From: Euptelea pleiosperma
Taxonomy: Eukaryota > Streptophyta > Magnoliopsida > Ranunculales > Eupteleaceae
Direction of reading: 5' to 3'
Length of the DNA stretch: 64,000 nucleotides
Assembly: GCA_035048495.1 (NCBI GenBank)
Contig: CM068547.1
Location: forward strand, 6,351,700-6,415,699
Shown: positions 45,015 to 55,382 of the stretch, piece after piece
How positions within the stretch are numbered: position 1 is the stretch's first letter
How the letters are laid out: every line of letters starts with the position of its first letter
Made by a program: the position numbers and the translations under genes
Notes under the pieces: generated by a model
Told to the model about the DNA's origin: nothing
What the model saw: only the letters and a program-made list of their open reading frames with translations
The model's database searches: none

Positions 45015-45763
45015 TTACACAACGGGTCGTATGACCTAAATATATACAACTTGGATGGACCCCACCTGGGCTCGATGGGCTCAACCTGACCTTGGGCTAC
45101 TTTACCTACCTCAAATTGGGCCTGGGTTGAGATTTTAGAACCTAAAAAGTATGGTTGGGCCTCGGATAAGGCCTCATGCAATGCAACTCAAGCCAGACAT
45201 CTAATATGTATTATAACTTATTTTATTGTTTTGAAGTTTTTTACTACTTAATTATTAACTTCTATTATAAACATTTATATTCCCACCATTTTTTTTCTTT
45301 TTCTTTTTTGTTAATTCTGTCACCCATCCCTCGACTAAGCAGACCAACTCGACTTTACCCAATGGGACTTGGGCTTAGAGATGCATAGCTCGGGTTGGGC
45401 ACCTTGAGCCCAAGCTCGGGTTTAATTGACCCCAAACATACCCAAATGACAAGAATTGCACGCCCTACTCTTAGGCTCCAACATTAGAATAATTTATTGC
45501 GGTTGTTCTTATGGTTCAATTTGAGTTGGACTTGGGCTGCATTTATATACCAAACAGAATGGGCCTTTATATTGGTTTTAAGAGCAATATATATGGGCTT
45601 CGGCTTGGGCTTAATTTTTAACGAAAATTAGTTTAGGCACAGCTCAGATCTAATAGCCGGGGCAGTTATATTTTTTTTTATCATGGGTCTCACACTGTAG
45701 ATCTAGCTAGGATTGTTTGGGCAGAGATCATTGAGGCCCGAAACCGGCCCATAAACCTAATGG
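45015..45763 (+). repeat. Dispersed repeat D, copy 1
   Basis: GATGGACCCCACCTGGGCTC, GGTTTAGGCACAGCTC-type and GTTTGGGCAGAGATCATTGA blocks recur in order at 51545-51830 and 54383-54985. The repeat continues past the foldback insert to about 46050 (TTGGTGGGAAAGTTGGTTAA, also at 52119). Unclassified, possibly a retroelement LTR. Confidence 0.55.
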
Positions 45764-45985
45764 ATTGATTTTAACCGTAAGAATTTGAGCATTATTTGGG
45801 TACAAATATCCAAAGGTTTTAAATCACTAATCAGGCTGATTTTTGGTTTATAGGTCTATCTAGGGATTGGCCAAACATCCATTCGGTTAGTGTCCTCTTA
45901 AGAATGTGTCACGTGGCTCATATTGGCTGCAGTCGGCGGCGTAGCTGACTACAATGTCATCGAAGGTTTACTCATACTTTTAGCG
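45764..45985. mobile_element. Mutator-type foldback element, half copy
   Basis: Contains TTGAGCATTATTTGGGTACA, ATCAGGCTGATTTTTGGTTT, CCAAACATCCATTCGGTTAG and TCACGTGGCTCATATTGGCT, the right half of the CCACGTGGC family. The left half is missing. It interrupts dispersed repeat D. Confidence 0.6.
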
Positions 45986-46104
45986 CATAGTTGGTGGGAA
46001 AGTTGGTTAATTGGATTTGAAAATCAGTTAAAGTCCAATAAAGTGGCAAAAAAAAGGTCTCTCTTATCCATTACTTTCTTTGACAAAAAAGGAAAGACGC
46101 ACTA

Positions 46105-47203
46105 ATTCATTACTTTCTTTAATTTTTAATTCGAAAAATTTCATAAACAAAAATTAATTTTAATGTATTTACAAAAAGAAAAAAAAAAAACTTTTGAAAT
46201 TTTATAAAAAAAGTAACTAAACGTTCTTTCAAAAAACGCTTACACAAAGTCATATCTGACACTAAAGAACATTTGTCAGTCGTTGATGACCTGACAGAAG
46301 CTCTTCAAAAAAGCATTTATCAATGATAGATGTTTTTTTAAATGACGTTTATTCTTTGGAAACACTCTTTCAAAGAACGTTTGTCAGTTGAAACTCAACC
46401 GTTTTTCGACCATTTTTCTTAACGGGCAAATGCCATTTTTGACCCCCATCGTGGCTTACCCACATAGAAGATGAATCAATGGCTGATTTTTTGTGAGGAT
46501 GATCTCTATAGTGAGGAGATCATCCTCACAAAAATTCAAATCATTCTAATATTCGTAGATTAGTTTAGAAGTTGAAGAATTATGAATCGTCGAATTTTAC
46601 CGTCTAACTTGAAAACCACATTTAACGGGGTTAGAAATTTCAGAATGAGCTGATTTTTTTTGTAAGGGTGATCTATATGGTAAGGAGATCATCCCACACC
46701 CAACCAAAAAAAAAAGCAAGGGGAAAAAAATTACAACATACCTGTTGAGGACATCGTCGGAAACTAAAGCAGAGTGAGGATGCGAGTGAGGGCACTGGCG
46801 GAAGGGGGTGAGTTCATGGACGGAAGAGGGAGAGTTTGCCAGAGAGAGCACAGAAATGGCGGGAGAGGAGAGAAAAGGGAGAGAGCATATGCTCTTTGAA
46901 AGAGCGTTTATTCCTAATAAACATTTTTTTTTTAAAAAAACATCTGTCAATGATAAATGGTCTTTCAAAGTGCGTTTTATCCTGACATATGCTTTTTTAA
47001 AAAGTGTTTGTCAGGAATAAACGCTCTTTCAAAGAGCGCCTGTAAGACGTCTATCATGCGTCTATCAGGCGTCTGTACTGACACGTTTTTTGAAAGAGCG
47101 TTTAGTTACTTTTTTTGTAAATTTTCCAAAGGTTTTTTTGTTTTTGTAAATACATTAAAATTAATTTTCGTTTATGAAACTTTTCGTTTTTAATTTACTA
47201 CCA
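46105..47203. mobile_element. Long terminal-inverted-repeat element, 1.1 kb
   Basis: Left arm from about 46123: AAATTTCATAAACAAAAATT, TTAATGTATTTACAAAAA, AAAGTAACTAAACGTTCTTT. The right arm at 47085-47203 is its inverted copy (over 110 bases). The interior repeats CTCTTTGAAAGAGCGTTT palindromes (46888-47105) and includes a foldback copy at 46450-46700 and a GA-rich piece at 46750-46880. Boundaries and duplication are not exact. Single arms recur at 13070-13180 and 48590-48690. Confidence 0.6.
46450..46700. mobile_element. Foldback element, GAGGAGATCATCCTCAC family, copy 2
   Basis: Left AAGATGAATCAATGGCTGAT and TAGTGAGGAGATCATCCTCA; right half GGGGTTAGAAATTTCAGAAT and ATGGTAAGGAGATCATCC, after which the usual end is lost. 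It is nested inside the 1.1-kb inverted-repeat element. Confidence 0.6.
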
Positions 47204-47214
47204 AACCCGGTTGT

Positions 47215-47400
47215 AGGTGTTTATGATGTGGGTCCCAACTGCATGTATGCATATGTCCTTTCATATTTTGATAGCATGTTCTTCAAGATTGTCATAACCA
47301 TCAATGATTCTCAACTGTATTATCAAGTTGTACTAGGGCTATCAATGGATCGAATCGATCCAAAAATCCGATCCGTTTTATTCTGATTATACTGGATCCA
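47215..47400 (+). repeat. Dispersed repeat carrying an empty insertion site
   Basis: GATGTGGGTCCCAACTGCAT, TTTGATAGCATGTTCTTCAA and GATTGTCATAACCATCAATG align with 41970-42041 plus 42383-42440. GTCATAAC at 47291-47298 is the unoccupied target of the AACGG element at 42042. Confidence 0.75.
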
Positions 47401-47481
47401 TTCCCGTTCTTATTAGATTGGTACCAGGAACAATGCAATATATATAAAGGATATATTTATTATATTCTTATATGTATAAAA

Positions 47482-47640
47482 CTAGTAGGTGGCCCTAGCC
47501 CACGGCACTCCTCGACAAAGCGTTTGTCAAAATTGGATGTGAGCGGCTGAGATCCACCGTCCAGTTGGGGGATAAGATCTCAGCCCTTCTTTATGAAGCC
47601 TATAAGAGGGGGAGACAACTTTCATGTTTTGTTATATAGA
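47482..47640 (-). mobile_element. Helitron monomer, 159 bp
   Basis: Minus strand: A, then TCTATATAACAAAACATG..., ending GGGCTAGGGCCACCTACTAG, then T. Both termini and the A|T target are intact in a single short unit, so this copy defines the unit of the arrays at 2275, 17880 and 44190. No coding capacity. Confidence 0.8.
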
Positions 47641-48698
47641 TATGATAATATATTTAAATAAAAAGACGAATTTACTCTTTATATTTAGTTTTACTAACGT
47701 GTCAATTTTGAGAGAAGTTAAATTTATAATTATAATAAGAAAAATTAAAAAAATTATTTAATTTAGTGGATTGGATCAGGTCCAGAATTCTACTCTTTGT
47801 ATCGGATCGGACCAGTTGGATCATGTTTAAGTGATCCGATTTCTTAACGGATCGGTATTTTCTCTGATCAGTAATGGAACGACATTGATTCTTCTCGGAT
47901 CCCTTCCATTTACGACCAATCATGAAAGACGATATTCAACGTCCTCTCGTCTCCACATTAATGAAACAATGGTCCATTTGGTCCACCATAGTCACGTGAT
48001 ATGATGACCGATCTATCTTCGTAATCAAACAAGGTCCAAGTCCGGGGCATCAGCAATCCGCCAAGTCAATTATTTTGAAATGTCCATTTTACCCTTTCCT
48101 AGCCGACATCATTTGAAAGGGTATTCACAAGTTGCAAATGCCCTTTCAAAAGATATCCACTTGCCGTTTAATTTTTTTTTTTTTTCTTTTTGATAATTCC
48201 AAAAAACGACACCTTTTCTACGGTTAAAAATAATTTATGAAAAATACTCTAATCCAACAAATAGAAATTGCTAATTAAGAAGAATTTTGGTATGTAGGTG
48301 TACCTAGGGATGGGACAAACATCTATATGTTCAGCTGTCTCTAAGAGTGACAAGTGGCACATGATATGGTCCATCATCAATGTTTGTCATTAGCCAAAAT
48401 TATACCTCGAGTTGCGTACAAACCAAAAATCAACATGATCAAAGATTTCAAACCTTTATATCTGTATCCCAAATAATGGTCAAATTCCCAAAGTTAAAAT
48501 CATCTTAGTTTGTATTTCTATCCGTTGGATTAGAGTATTTTTCATGGTTTAGTATAAAAAACCATGAAAAATACATTATGGATGTCCTTTGAAAAGGCGT
48601 TTGGTTATCTTTTTTTATAAATTTTCAAAACTTGTTATTTTTTTTTTCTAAATACATTAAAATTCGTTATCTATTTTAAAATTTTCTGTAGTTAAAAT
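47641..48698. other. Intergenic with foldback fragments
   Basis: 47760-47900 is rich in GGATCGGATC-type motifs. 48240-48545 holds pieces of the CCACGTGGC foldback family in rearranged order, and 48590-48690 one arm of the 46105 element. No gene recognised. Confidence 0.45.
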
Positions 48699-49026
48699 CA
48701 AGGTTTAAAAGGGAACGGTATAACGGTCTGGGTGCATTACCATTTTTTCCATTATAACTGCCGTTATAACAAGAGAGAAAATACTCAGGGGCAAAAACGG
48801 AAAAAAATGGGAAAGAAATGAAAAAACAGAAAAAAGAAATGGAAAAAAGGACGCTGAAATTCAAATTTTGAATTTTGAAATTTGAATTTCAAAATTTCAA
48901 TGGAAAAAAACGGAAAAAACGTCCATTATTTTCTGGGTGTTTTAACAGTACATAACGTAACGGGGTAGGTTCGAATCCATTATAACGGCCGTTATTTTCG
49001 TTAGAACCGCGGATTTTTAAACCTTG
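48699..49026. mobile_element. AACGG foldback element, subfamily 1
   Basis: 328 bp, CAAGGTTTAAAAGGG to TTTTTAAACCTTG, between perfect 8-bp repeats GTTAAAAT (48691-48698 and 49027-49034). Contains the inner AT palindrome and ATAACGGCCGTTATTTTCG. Confidence 0.85.
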
Positions 49027-49348
49027 GTTAAAATGCATAAATATAGATAAAATTTAAGAATGGACTATTTTCGTGAGGATGATCATCATGGTGATCGAGA
49101 AGATCATCCATACTAAAAAATGAAGCCATTAACTCATCTCCTTGTCGGCCCACAAGGGCAAGGGACCAGTTGATTATGTGGGATGCACCCAACAAGTGCG
49201 TCAAGCTCAGTTGTAAAACACCAACAAGTGGTTAAATGATGATACATCTAATGCGAGCCGCGCTCTACTTAAAGTGATGCTGCATCCTATAGCACTACCT
49301 CGCTCGTACGGGCCTTTAGGCCCACTTCAATAGTTTGACAATAGTTTG

Positions 49349-49753
49349 GAGTAAAACTTGTGTCACAAGATGTTGCCACGGAAGCCGGTCACAGCGTTCA
49401 ATACGAGCCACGTGGCATATTATTAGAGGACTATGACCGTATGGATGTTTGGCCAGTCCCTCGGTGGTCCGGTACACAAAAAATCAGTTTGATTACTAAT
49501 TTCTGACCGATTCGATTGAAGTTATTTTCATGGGTTGATTTTAACAGTAGGAATTTGAGCATTATTGAGCATTATTTAGGTGCAAAAATCCAAAGGTTGT
49601 AAATCACTAATCAGGCAGATTTTTGGTTTGTAGGTCCACGAGGGACTGGCCAAACATCCATACGGTCAGCGCCGTTTGATCGTATGCCACGTAGTTTGTA
49701 TTGAGTGCTGTGACCGGCTTCCGTCCCAACATCTTGTCACACAAGTTTTACTC
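49349..49753. mobile_element. Mutator-type foldback element, 405 bp
   Basis: GAGTAAAACTTGTGTCACAA to its inverted copy TTGTCACACAAGTTTTACTC. The arms include AGCCGGTCACAGC and ACGAGCCACGTGGCATATTA. Same length and ends as 50493-50897, and same terminal GAGTAAAACTT as the 16916 element, which has a 9-bp duplication. GTTTGACAA lies right of the element and also seven bases short of its left end. Confidence 0.75.
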
Positions 49754-49854
49754 GTTTGACAACGTAGCAAATCATCATCACATCTTCCATAACTTAATTA
49801 ACCTGCAAAATTTGCTATTTTCCCTGTTCATTTGCGGAAGCGGCATTTTTGGTA

Positions 49855-50460
49855 GTCACCGCTGCCATCTGGGCCCACTGACCGCTTGGATGTTTATCTC
49901 ACCCCTTGGTGGATATACATACCAAAAATCACCTTGATTGGTAATCTATAACCATTAGATTTAACACTTTTTAGCACCATTTAAGGCGTTCTTATAGCCG
50001 TTGAATACAACTATGAGTACTAAAACCAACGGCTAAAAATCATTAAACAATCTGATTTTTTGTATGAATGTCTATTAAAGGGTGGGCTAAACCAAGGTTT
50101 AAAAAAAGGCTGTTATAACGAAAATAACGGCGTTATAATGGATTCGGACCTACCCCGTTACGTTATGGACAGTTAAAACGCCCAGAAAATAACGGCCGTT
50201 ATTTTCTGGAAAACTTTGTGAAAAAAATGGCCGTTATTTTCGTTTTTTTCCATTATTTTCCGTTATTTTCCATTTTTGAAATTTTGAAATTCATTTTTTC
50301 CGTTATTTTCCCATTTTTCCGTTTTTGCCCCAGAGCGTTTTTTTTCGTTATAACGGAAAAACGGTAATGCCCCCAGTCCGTTATACCGTTACAACGGTCC
50401 CCTTTAAACCTTGGGCTAAACATCCATGCGGTCAGTGGGCCCAGATGGCAGTGGTGCTAA
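49855..50460. mobile_element. Foldback element interrupted by an AACGG element
   Basis: Left half CACCGCTGCCATCTGGGCCC, ACTGACCGCTTGGATGTTTA; right half GGGCTAAACATCCATGCGGT, CAGTGGGCCCAGATGGCAGT. It is related to 26936-27312. The halves are separated by the complete insert at 50093-50415, so this element is older than the insert. Confidence 0.7.
50093..50415. mobile_element. AACGG foldback element, nested copy
   Basis: 323 bp, CAAGGTTTAAAAAAAGG to CCTTTAAACCTTG, between perfect 8-bp repeats GGCTAAAC (50085-50092 and 50416-50423). Restoring one GGCTAAAC rejoins the surrounding foldback element, confirming the boundaries. Confidence 0.88.
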
Positions 50461-50492
50461 TGCTATCAAGGTACATTTAACGTCCTGACAGC

Positions 50493-50897
50493 GAGTAAAA
50501 CTTGTGTCACAAGATGTTGTGACGGAAGCCGGTCACAGCACTCAATCCGAGCCACGTGGCACACGATCAGAGGGCGCTGACCGTATGATGTTTGGCCAGT
50601 CCCTCGGTGGACCTAAAAACCAAAAATCAGTCTGATTAGTGATTTAAAACCTTTGGATTTTTGCACCCAAATAACGCTCAATAATGCTTAGATTCCTACC
50701 GTTAAAATCAACCCATGAAAATAACTTCAACCTAATCGGTTAGAAATCACTAATCAAACTGATTTTTTGCCTACCGGTCCACCGAGGGACTGGCCAAAAA
50801 TCCATACGGTCATCGTCCTATAATAATATGCCACGTGGCTCGTATTGACTGCTGTGACCGGCTTCCGTCACAACATCTTGAGACACAAGCTTTACTC
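50493..50897. mobile_element. Mutator-type foldback element, 405 bp
   Basis: GAGTAAAACTTGTGTCACAA to inverted TTGAGACACAAGCTTTACTC. It contains TCCGAGCCACGTGGCACACG and, inverted, ATGCCACGTGGCTCGTATTG. No target duplication was recognisable at this copy. Confidence 0.75.
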
Positions 50898-50916
50898 CTG
50901 CTTTAATGGTTTCAAC

Positions 50917-51302
50917 CAAGTTTTAAAAAACGGCCGTTATAACAAAAATAACGGCGTTATAACGGATTCGGACCTACCCCGTTACGTTATGGATTACGTT
51001 ATGGACCGTTAAAACGCCCAGAAAATAACGGCCGTTATAACGAAAATAACGACCGTTATTTTCTGGAAAATTTTGTGAAAAAAAAACAGCCGTTATTTTC
51101 GTATTTTATCCGTTATTTTCCGTTATACTCCATTTTTTTCCTTTATTTTGAAATTTTGAAATTCAAATTTTAAAATTCAAAATTTGAATTTCAGCGCCAC
51201 TTTTTCTGTTATTTTTTCGTTTTTGCCCCCGAGTGTTTTTTTCATTATAACAGAAAAAACGGAAACGCCCCGGTCCGTTATAATGGTCCCCTTTAAACCT
51301 TG
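50917..51302. mobile_element. AACGG foldback element, motif-rich copy
   Basis: 386 bp, CAAGTTTTAAAAAACGG to CCTTTAAACCTTG, flanked by GTTTCAAC and GTTTGAAC (8 bp, one difference). By eye I count 14 AACGG/CCGTT motifs on the two strands, against fewer than one expected by chance. The inner palindrome GAAATTCAAATTTT..AAAATTTGAATTTC is perfect over 14 bases per arm. Confidence 0.85.
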
Positions 51303-51529
51303 GTTTGAACTTTGAATGTGAGCGCATTTAATTTGTTCAGTCAAAAAGTAAAAAATATAAAAAGACAAATACTCTTATCAATATAAACAATTCATAAAAG
51401 TAAAATAGATGGTGGGTGAGGAAGGACACTTTACTGGATTAAAATATGAGGAGGGGCACTAAATTAAATTTTAATTGGAAATTGAGAGGGGGCATGTGCC
51501 CCCTCTGGCCCCTACTGGCTCCGCCACTG
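51303..51529 (+). mobile_element. Possible hAT element, right end only
   Basis: The segment ends GGCCCCTACTGGCTCCGCCACTG, whose complement, CAGTGGCGGAGCC, is a terminal sequence seen in plant hAT elements. A GGGGGCATGTGCCCCC palindrome precedes it. The left end is not found. Confidence 0.4.
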
Positions 51530-52200
51530 ATTAAGAGTCCACGTGGCAATCCCGATGGGCCATCCTAATGATCCTGGACTTGAACTGCATTTATGTACCC
51601 AACAAAATGGGCCTTAGATTGATTTTAAGGCCAATACATGTGGGCTGGACTTGGACTTAACTTCTAACAAAAACTAGTTTAGCCGTAGCTCAAATCTAAC
51701 GACCAGACCAGTTATATCTGGTTTTTTTTTTAATCATGGGTCTTGCACTCTAGATCTAGCTACATTATACTGGGATTGTTTGGGCAGAGATCATTGAGGC
51801 CCGAACCAGGCCCATTAACACTGCCAATGTTGTATCACAGTTGACCATTAGACTCGAGGAAAAAAGTATTGCTCACGCGTTGCATTGCGGGACCATGAAA
51901 GAGTAACTACCACCAATATATGAGAGAACACTTTTTAAGAATACTACCCTCAACCATGTGGGCACCACCTCAGTATAAGTGGTGGCTCCTGAAACTGCAG
52001 GATGCTTTTATGGTCACGCAGTGTATGAGTAAAAAATTTCCATCTACTCGAGGAAACTGGGGCTCAACGCTGAGGAGCGTGGGACTGCTTCACTTTTCTT
52101 CTCCTATTAACGGATACTGCGTAGGGTTGGTGGGAAAGTCGGTTAATTGGATTTGAAAATCAGTTGAATACCCAAAAAGGAAACACACACTTCTACCCCC
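51530..52200 (+). repeat. Dispersed repeat D, copy 2
   Basis: Shares the block order of 45500-46050 and 54720-55050 (TGCATTTATGTACCCAACA, TCTAGATCTAGCTACATTAT, GTTTGGGCAGAGATCATTGA, ACTGCCAATGTTGTATC). The frame at 51920-52156 has no known domain. Confidence 0.5.
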
Positions 52201-52209
52201 CATATAATT

Positions 52210-52430
52210 TTTCTGGCTCAGGCTCCAAGACCCCCTTTTTTTGTTGCCTCTTCGTGTTCGCGCGCTCGGCCATAGATTTCAAGAATCCAACGGTGGTCCA
52301 AAAGTAAAAAAAGTGATGCCAGCTCGGCACTGACAACCACCGTTGGATTCTTGAAATCCACGGCCGAGCATACGAACACCAAGAGGGGTCAGAAAAATGG
52401 GGGTCCCCTGACCTGACCCATAATTTTCTT
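52210..52430. repeat. Foldback repeat, AATCCAACGGTGG family
   Basis: GCGCTCGGCCATAGATTTCA and AGAATCCAACGGTGG face CCACCGTTGGATTCTTGAAA and TCCACGGCCGAGCATACG. Loop of about 40 bases. Fragments at 8755-8900, 23215-23290 and 41405-41460 belong to the same family. Confidence 0.6.
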
Positions 52431-53350
52431 TAATGAGTAAATCTAGACTCTAGACCGATCATGGAGGTAAGTCAATTTTTTTCAAATTATTTGGGGGTAT
52501 GTCAAAAATTCCCTAATTTTTAATTTGCTACGAAACCAGGTTAGGACAGATCACAACATCTATGATTCTCCACTGTATTATCAAGTTGTACAAGGCCAGC
52601 TCAACTATTTTTCTCTCAAGTTTAAAAAAAAAAAAAAAACCATGTCAGCCAAAGGCCTTCAGATCCTACGTTTTTACTTTTTAGCTCTTTATCTCTCAAT
52701 TCTTAAAGGATGCCTTGAGTTGCAACAATTTTAGTTTTTGCCTCTTCGAGTTCACCCTATCTTCAAACTTCTTTAATAAGACTAAAAGCATTAGCATAAT
52801 TTAGCTCGTTACATATGGATAAAATTATTTTTAAATTTTATAAGGTTTGTTTAGAGAAAAAAGAATCCTGGAGTGCTCCCTATTCTTCTCTCCCCTTAAT
52901 AAATAAACAACACTTTTTGAGGAAAATATTTTTTAGTGGAGCACAATCTTCATAGCAACCATGGTGTACTACGAAAAAGAAAAGTTGATGGTCGATAATG
53001 ATGATTACCAGCGAACGACAACAATGCCGTCATCAGAATAGGGCACATAATCGAGTCTTTGTTCTCAAAAGAACAATAGCTCTGATATCATAAAGAAGTT
53101 CTAATTTTATTGAAATAACTTCCGTGAATTACATTGAGTAACCAAAAGTTTAAATGGAGATAAACAAGATCTAATCTAAGATATTATCCTAATCTTTCAA
53201 ATCCTGACAACCATGGATAATCTGTGAGACATCAATGGTAATATGGTGCATCTCACGCACTTTATTACAATGTATTATCTAATAAACTTGTATTTTTAGT
53301 ATTGAAGAACAAGATCATCAAATAAGAAAATAACAACACATTGTTCATTT
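52431..53350. other. Intergenic with a second empty-site repeat
   Basis: 52515-52600 (GATCACAACATCTATGATTC) is a third copy of the host repeat of 42042-42382, without insert. The rest is AT-rich with no recognised feature. Confidence 0.45.
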
Positions 53351-53772
53351 CAAGGTTTAAAGGAGGCCGTTTTAATGGTCTAACGGACTGGGGGCGTTAC
53401 CGTTAAAACGGATTGAAACAGCCAGGGGCAAAAATGGAAAAAAAATAGAATTTAACGGTTTTTTATGATTTTAATGGAAAAAATGACGCTGAAATTCAAA
53501 TTTTGAAATTTGAAATTGAAAATTTCAAAAAAAAAAAAAAAAACGGAATTTGACAGAAATTTAACGGATTTAACGGCCTTTTTTTTTCACAAAAAATTCC
53601 AGAATTTAACGGCTTTAAAAACCATTTTAACGGCTGTTAAATCTAAAAAAAATGCTCATTTTTTCCAATGCTTCAAAACACACGTTTTAACGGTTTTAAC
53701 GGAAACAGGCTTGGGGAATTAACGTTTAAACGGCCATTAAAACAGTTTAAACGGCCGTTTTTAAAAACCATG
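53351..53772. mobile_element. AACGG foldback element, subfamily 2
   Basis: 422 bp, CAAGGTTTAAAGGAGG to TTTTTAAAAACCATG, flanked by GTTCATTT and GTTCATTC (8 bp, one difference). Like the 12017 copy, its motifs read TTTAACGG and GTTTAAACGG, and it ends CCATG rather than CCTTG. The 70-codon frame inside is repeat-derived. Confidence 0.85.
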
Positions 53773-54234
53773 GTTCATTCCCCCTATTTCACACACCACC
53801 TAGTCATCTATTGCAACAGCATTGTTGCATATATTAGCTATGCATGTTGACATTGTGCCTGCCACAGGATTTCCGCTTGAGGTTGCAAACTAGGACACCA
53901 CTGATTTTCACATCTCATACATTAATGGGGGCATGGGATAGTGGAACTGTGGCAGTAAAAAGGAGGTAGATGAGTAAATGGAAATATATGCCATTCCATT
54001 GCTAGATATTCTTGCATCTTCTCTTCATCTCTTCATAAGATCATAGTGTTTCAAAGAGCACTATCTAAAAGAAATAAAACAAAATTAATAGGGTACCCCA
54101 TTTTTTAAAGTATTTCAAGACTACCTTGGTTTTAAAATGACCAAAAATGCCCTTTATGAATAGGGTGTAGGGTAGTCTAGAGTTGAGGAACCAGTGGAGA
54201 TAAGCTTGTCCCATGGCAAGTTGTAGGGTAGTCT
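53773..54234. other. No recognisable feature
   Basis: AT-rich sequence. No paired termini or coding domain. Confidence 0.45.
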
Positions 54235-55060
54235 AAGGTTCAGTTTATGGAGAAAAGATGTTGGAGGGTTTTCCCCTTTGTCAGGGTAAGTTGGGTTAAT
54301 GGTTGTTGTAGTGAGTGCTGAGTTGAGATGTTTGGTAGGTTTCCTTCTATTTGGGCATGTTTGACTGAAATATGTTTAAATATTACACAATGGGCCCTAT
54401 GACCTAAATATGTACAACTTGGATGGACCCCACCTGAGCTCGATGGGCCCAACCTGACCTTGGGCTGGACTTTTCCTACATCAAATTGGTTCCGGGTTGA
54501 GGTAGAAAACTTTATGTTGGGTTGAGGTAGCAATCCAAGTGTTTAATCTTCTCCGTGTAGTTCTAATTATCCTTATGGGCTTTTGTTGGTACAAAGGAGG
54601 GATGCTGAAGGTCACCGTTTACTTGGTCCTTTGTTTTCTAAAATAAGAAGAGAATGTGTTTGTTTCAGTTTCTTCTTCTTAGTGATCATAATTATATGTG
54701 CTAGTAATGGTCCATTAAGAGTCCATGTGGCATAGAGGAGTGTAATGAACCTTCCGGGGCTTGGGCTCCATTTATATACCAAACCCAATGAGCCTTAGAT
54801 TGACATGGGCTGGGATTGGGCTTACCTTAAAAAAATAGTTTAGGCACAGCTCGAATCTAACGGCCAGGCCAGTTATATCTTGGGTTTTTTTCATCATGGG
54901 TCTCGCACTCTAGATCTAGCTACATTATACTGGGATCGTTTGGGCAGAGATCATTGAGGCCCGAACCCGTCCTATTAACACTGCCAATGTTGTATCGTAG
55001 TTGACCATACCAAATCCTTAGACTCAGGAAAAAAGTTTTGCTCACGCGACGGGCAAATGT
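54235..55060 (+). repeat. Dispersed repeat D, copy 3, with the Helitron empty site
   Basis: 54236-54500 matches 44045-44189 joined to 45015-45120. TTTAAATATTACACAA at about 54376-54391 is the uninterrupted target. 54730-54985 matches 45500-45760 and 51590-51820. Confidence 0.7.
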
Positions 55061-55382
55061 ATGTGGCACTTTGGACTGTCAACTCGATTCATAAGATAAA
55101 CAGATTTTGGGCTATGCTCCATGGTTACCAGGAAACTTATTTCCCATTCAAACGTCCCTATTTCTTGAGCAACTCTTTTGGAAACCGTTTCTTAAATGGA
55201 TGGAAACTCATTAGAAAATCTGAGGTTGGCCCAATACAATGGCAAAATGTTGGCATATAAAGATTTAGAACCCCCATAGTCAATAGGACCCAAAAAAAAA
55301 AAAATATTGAACAAGACTCGTTGATGATCCAAATCAGGGTTGCAAGAAGCAAATTAGGGAAAAAGAAAGAGAAGACAGAATT

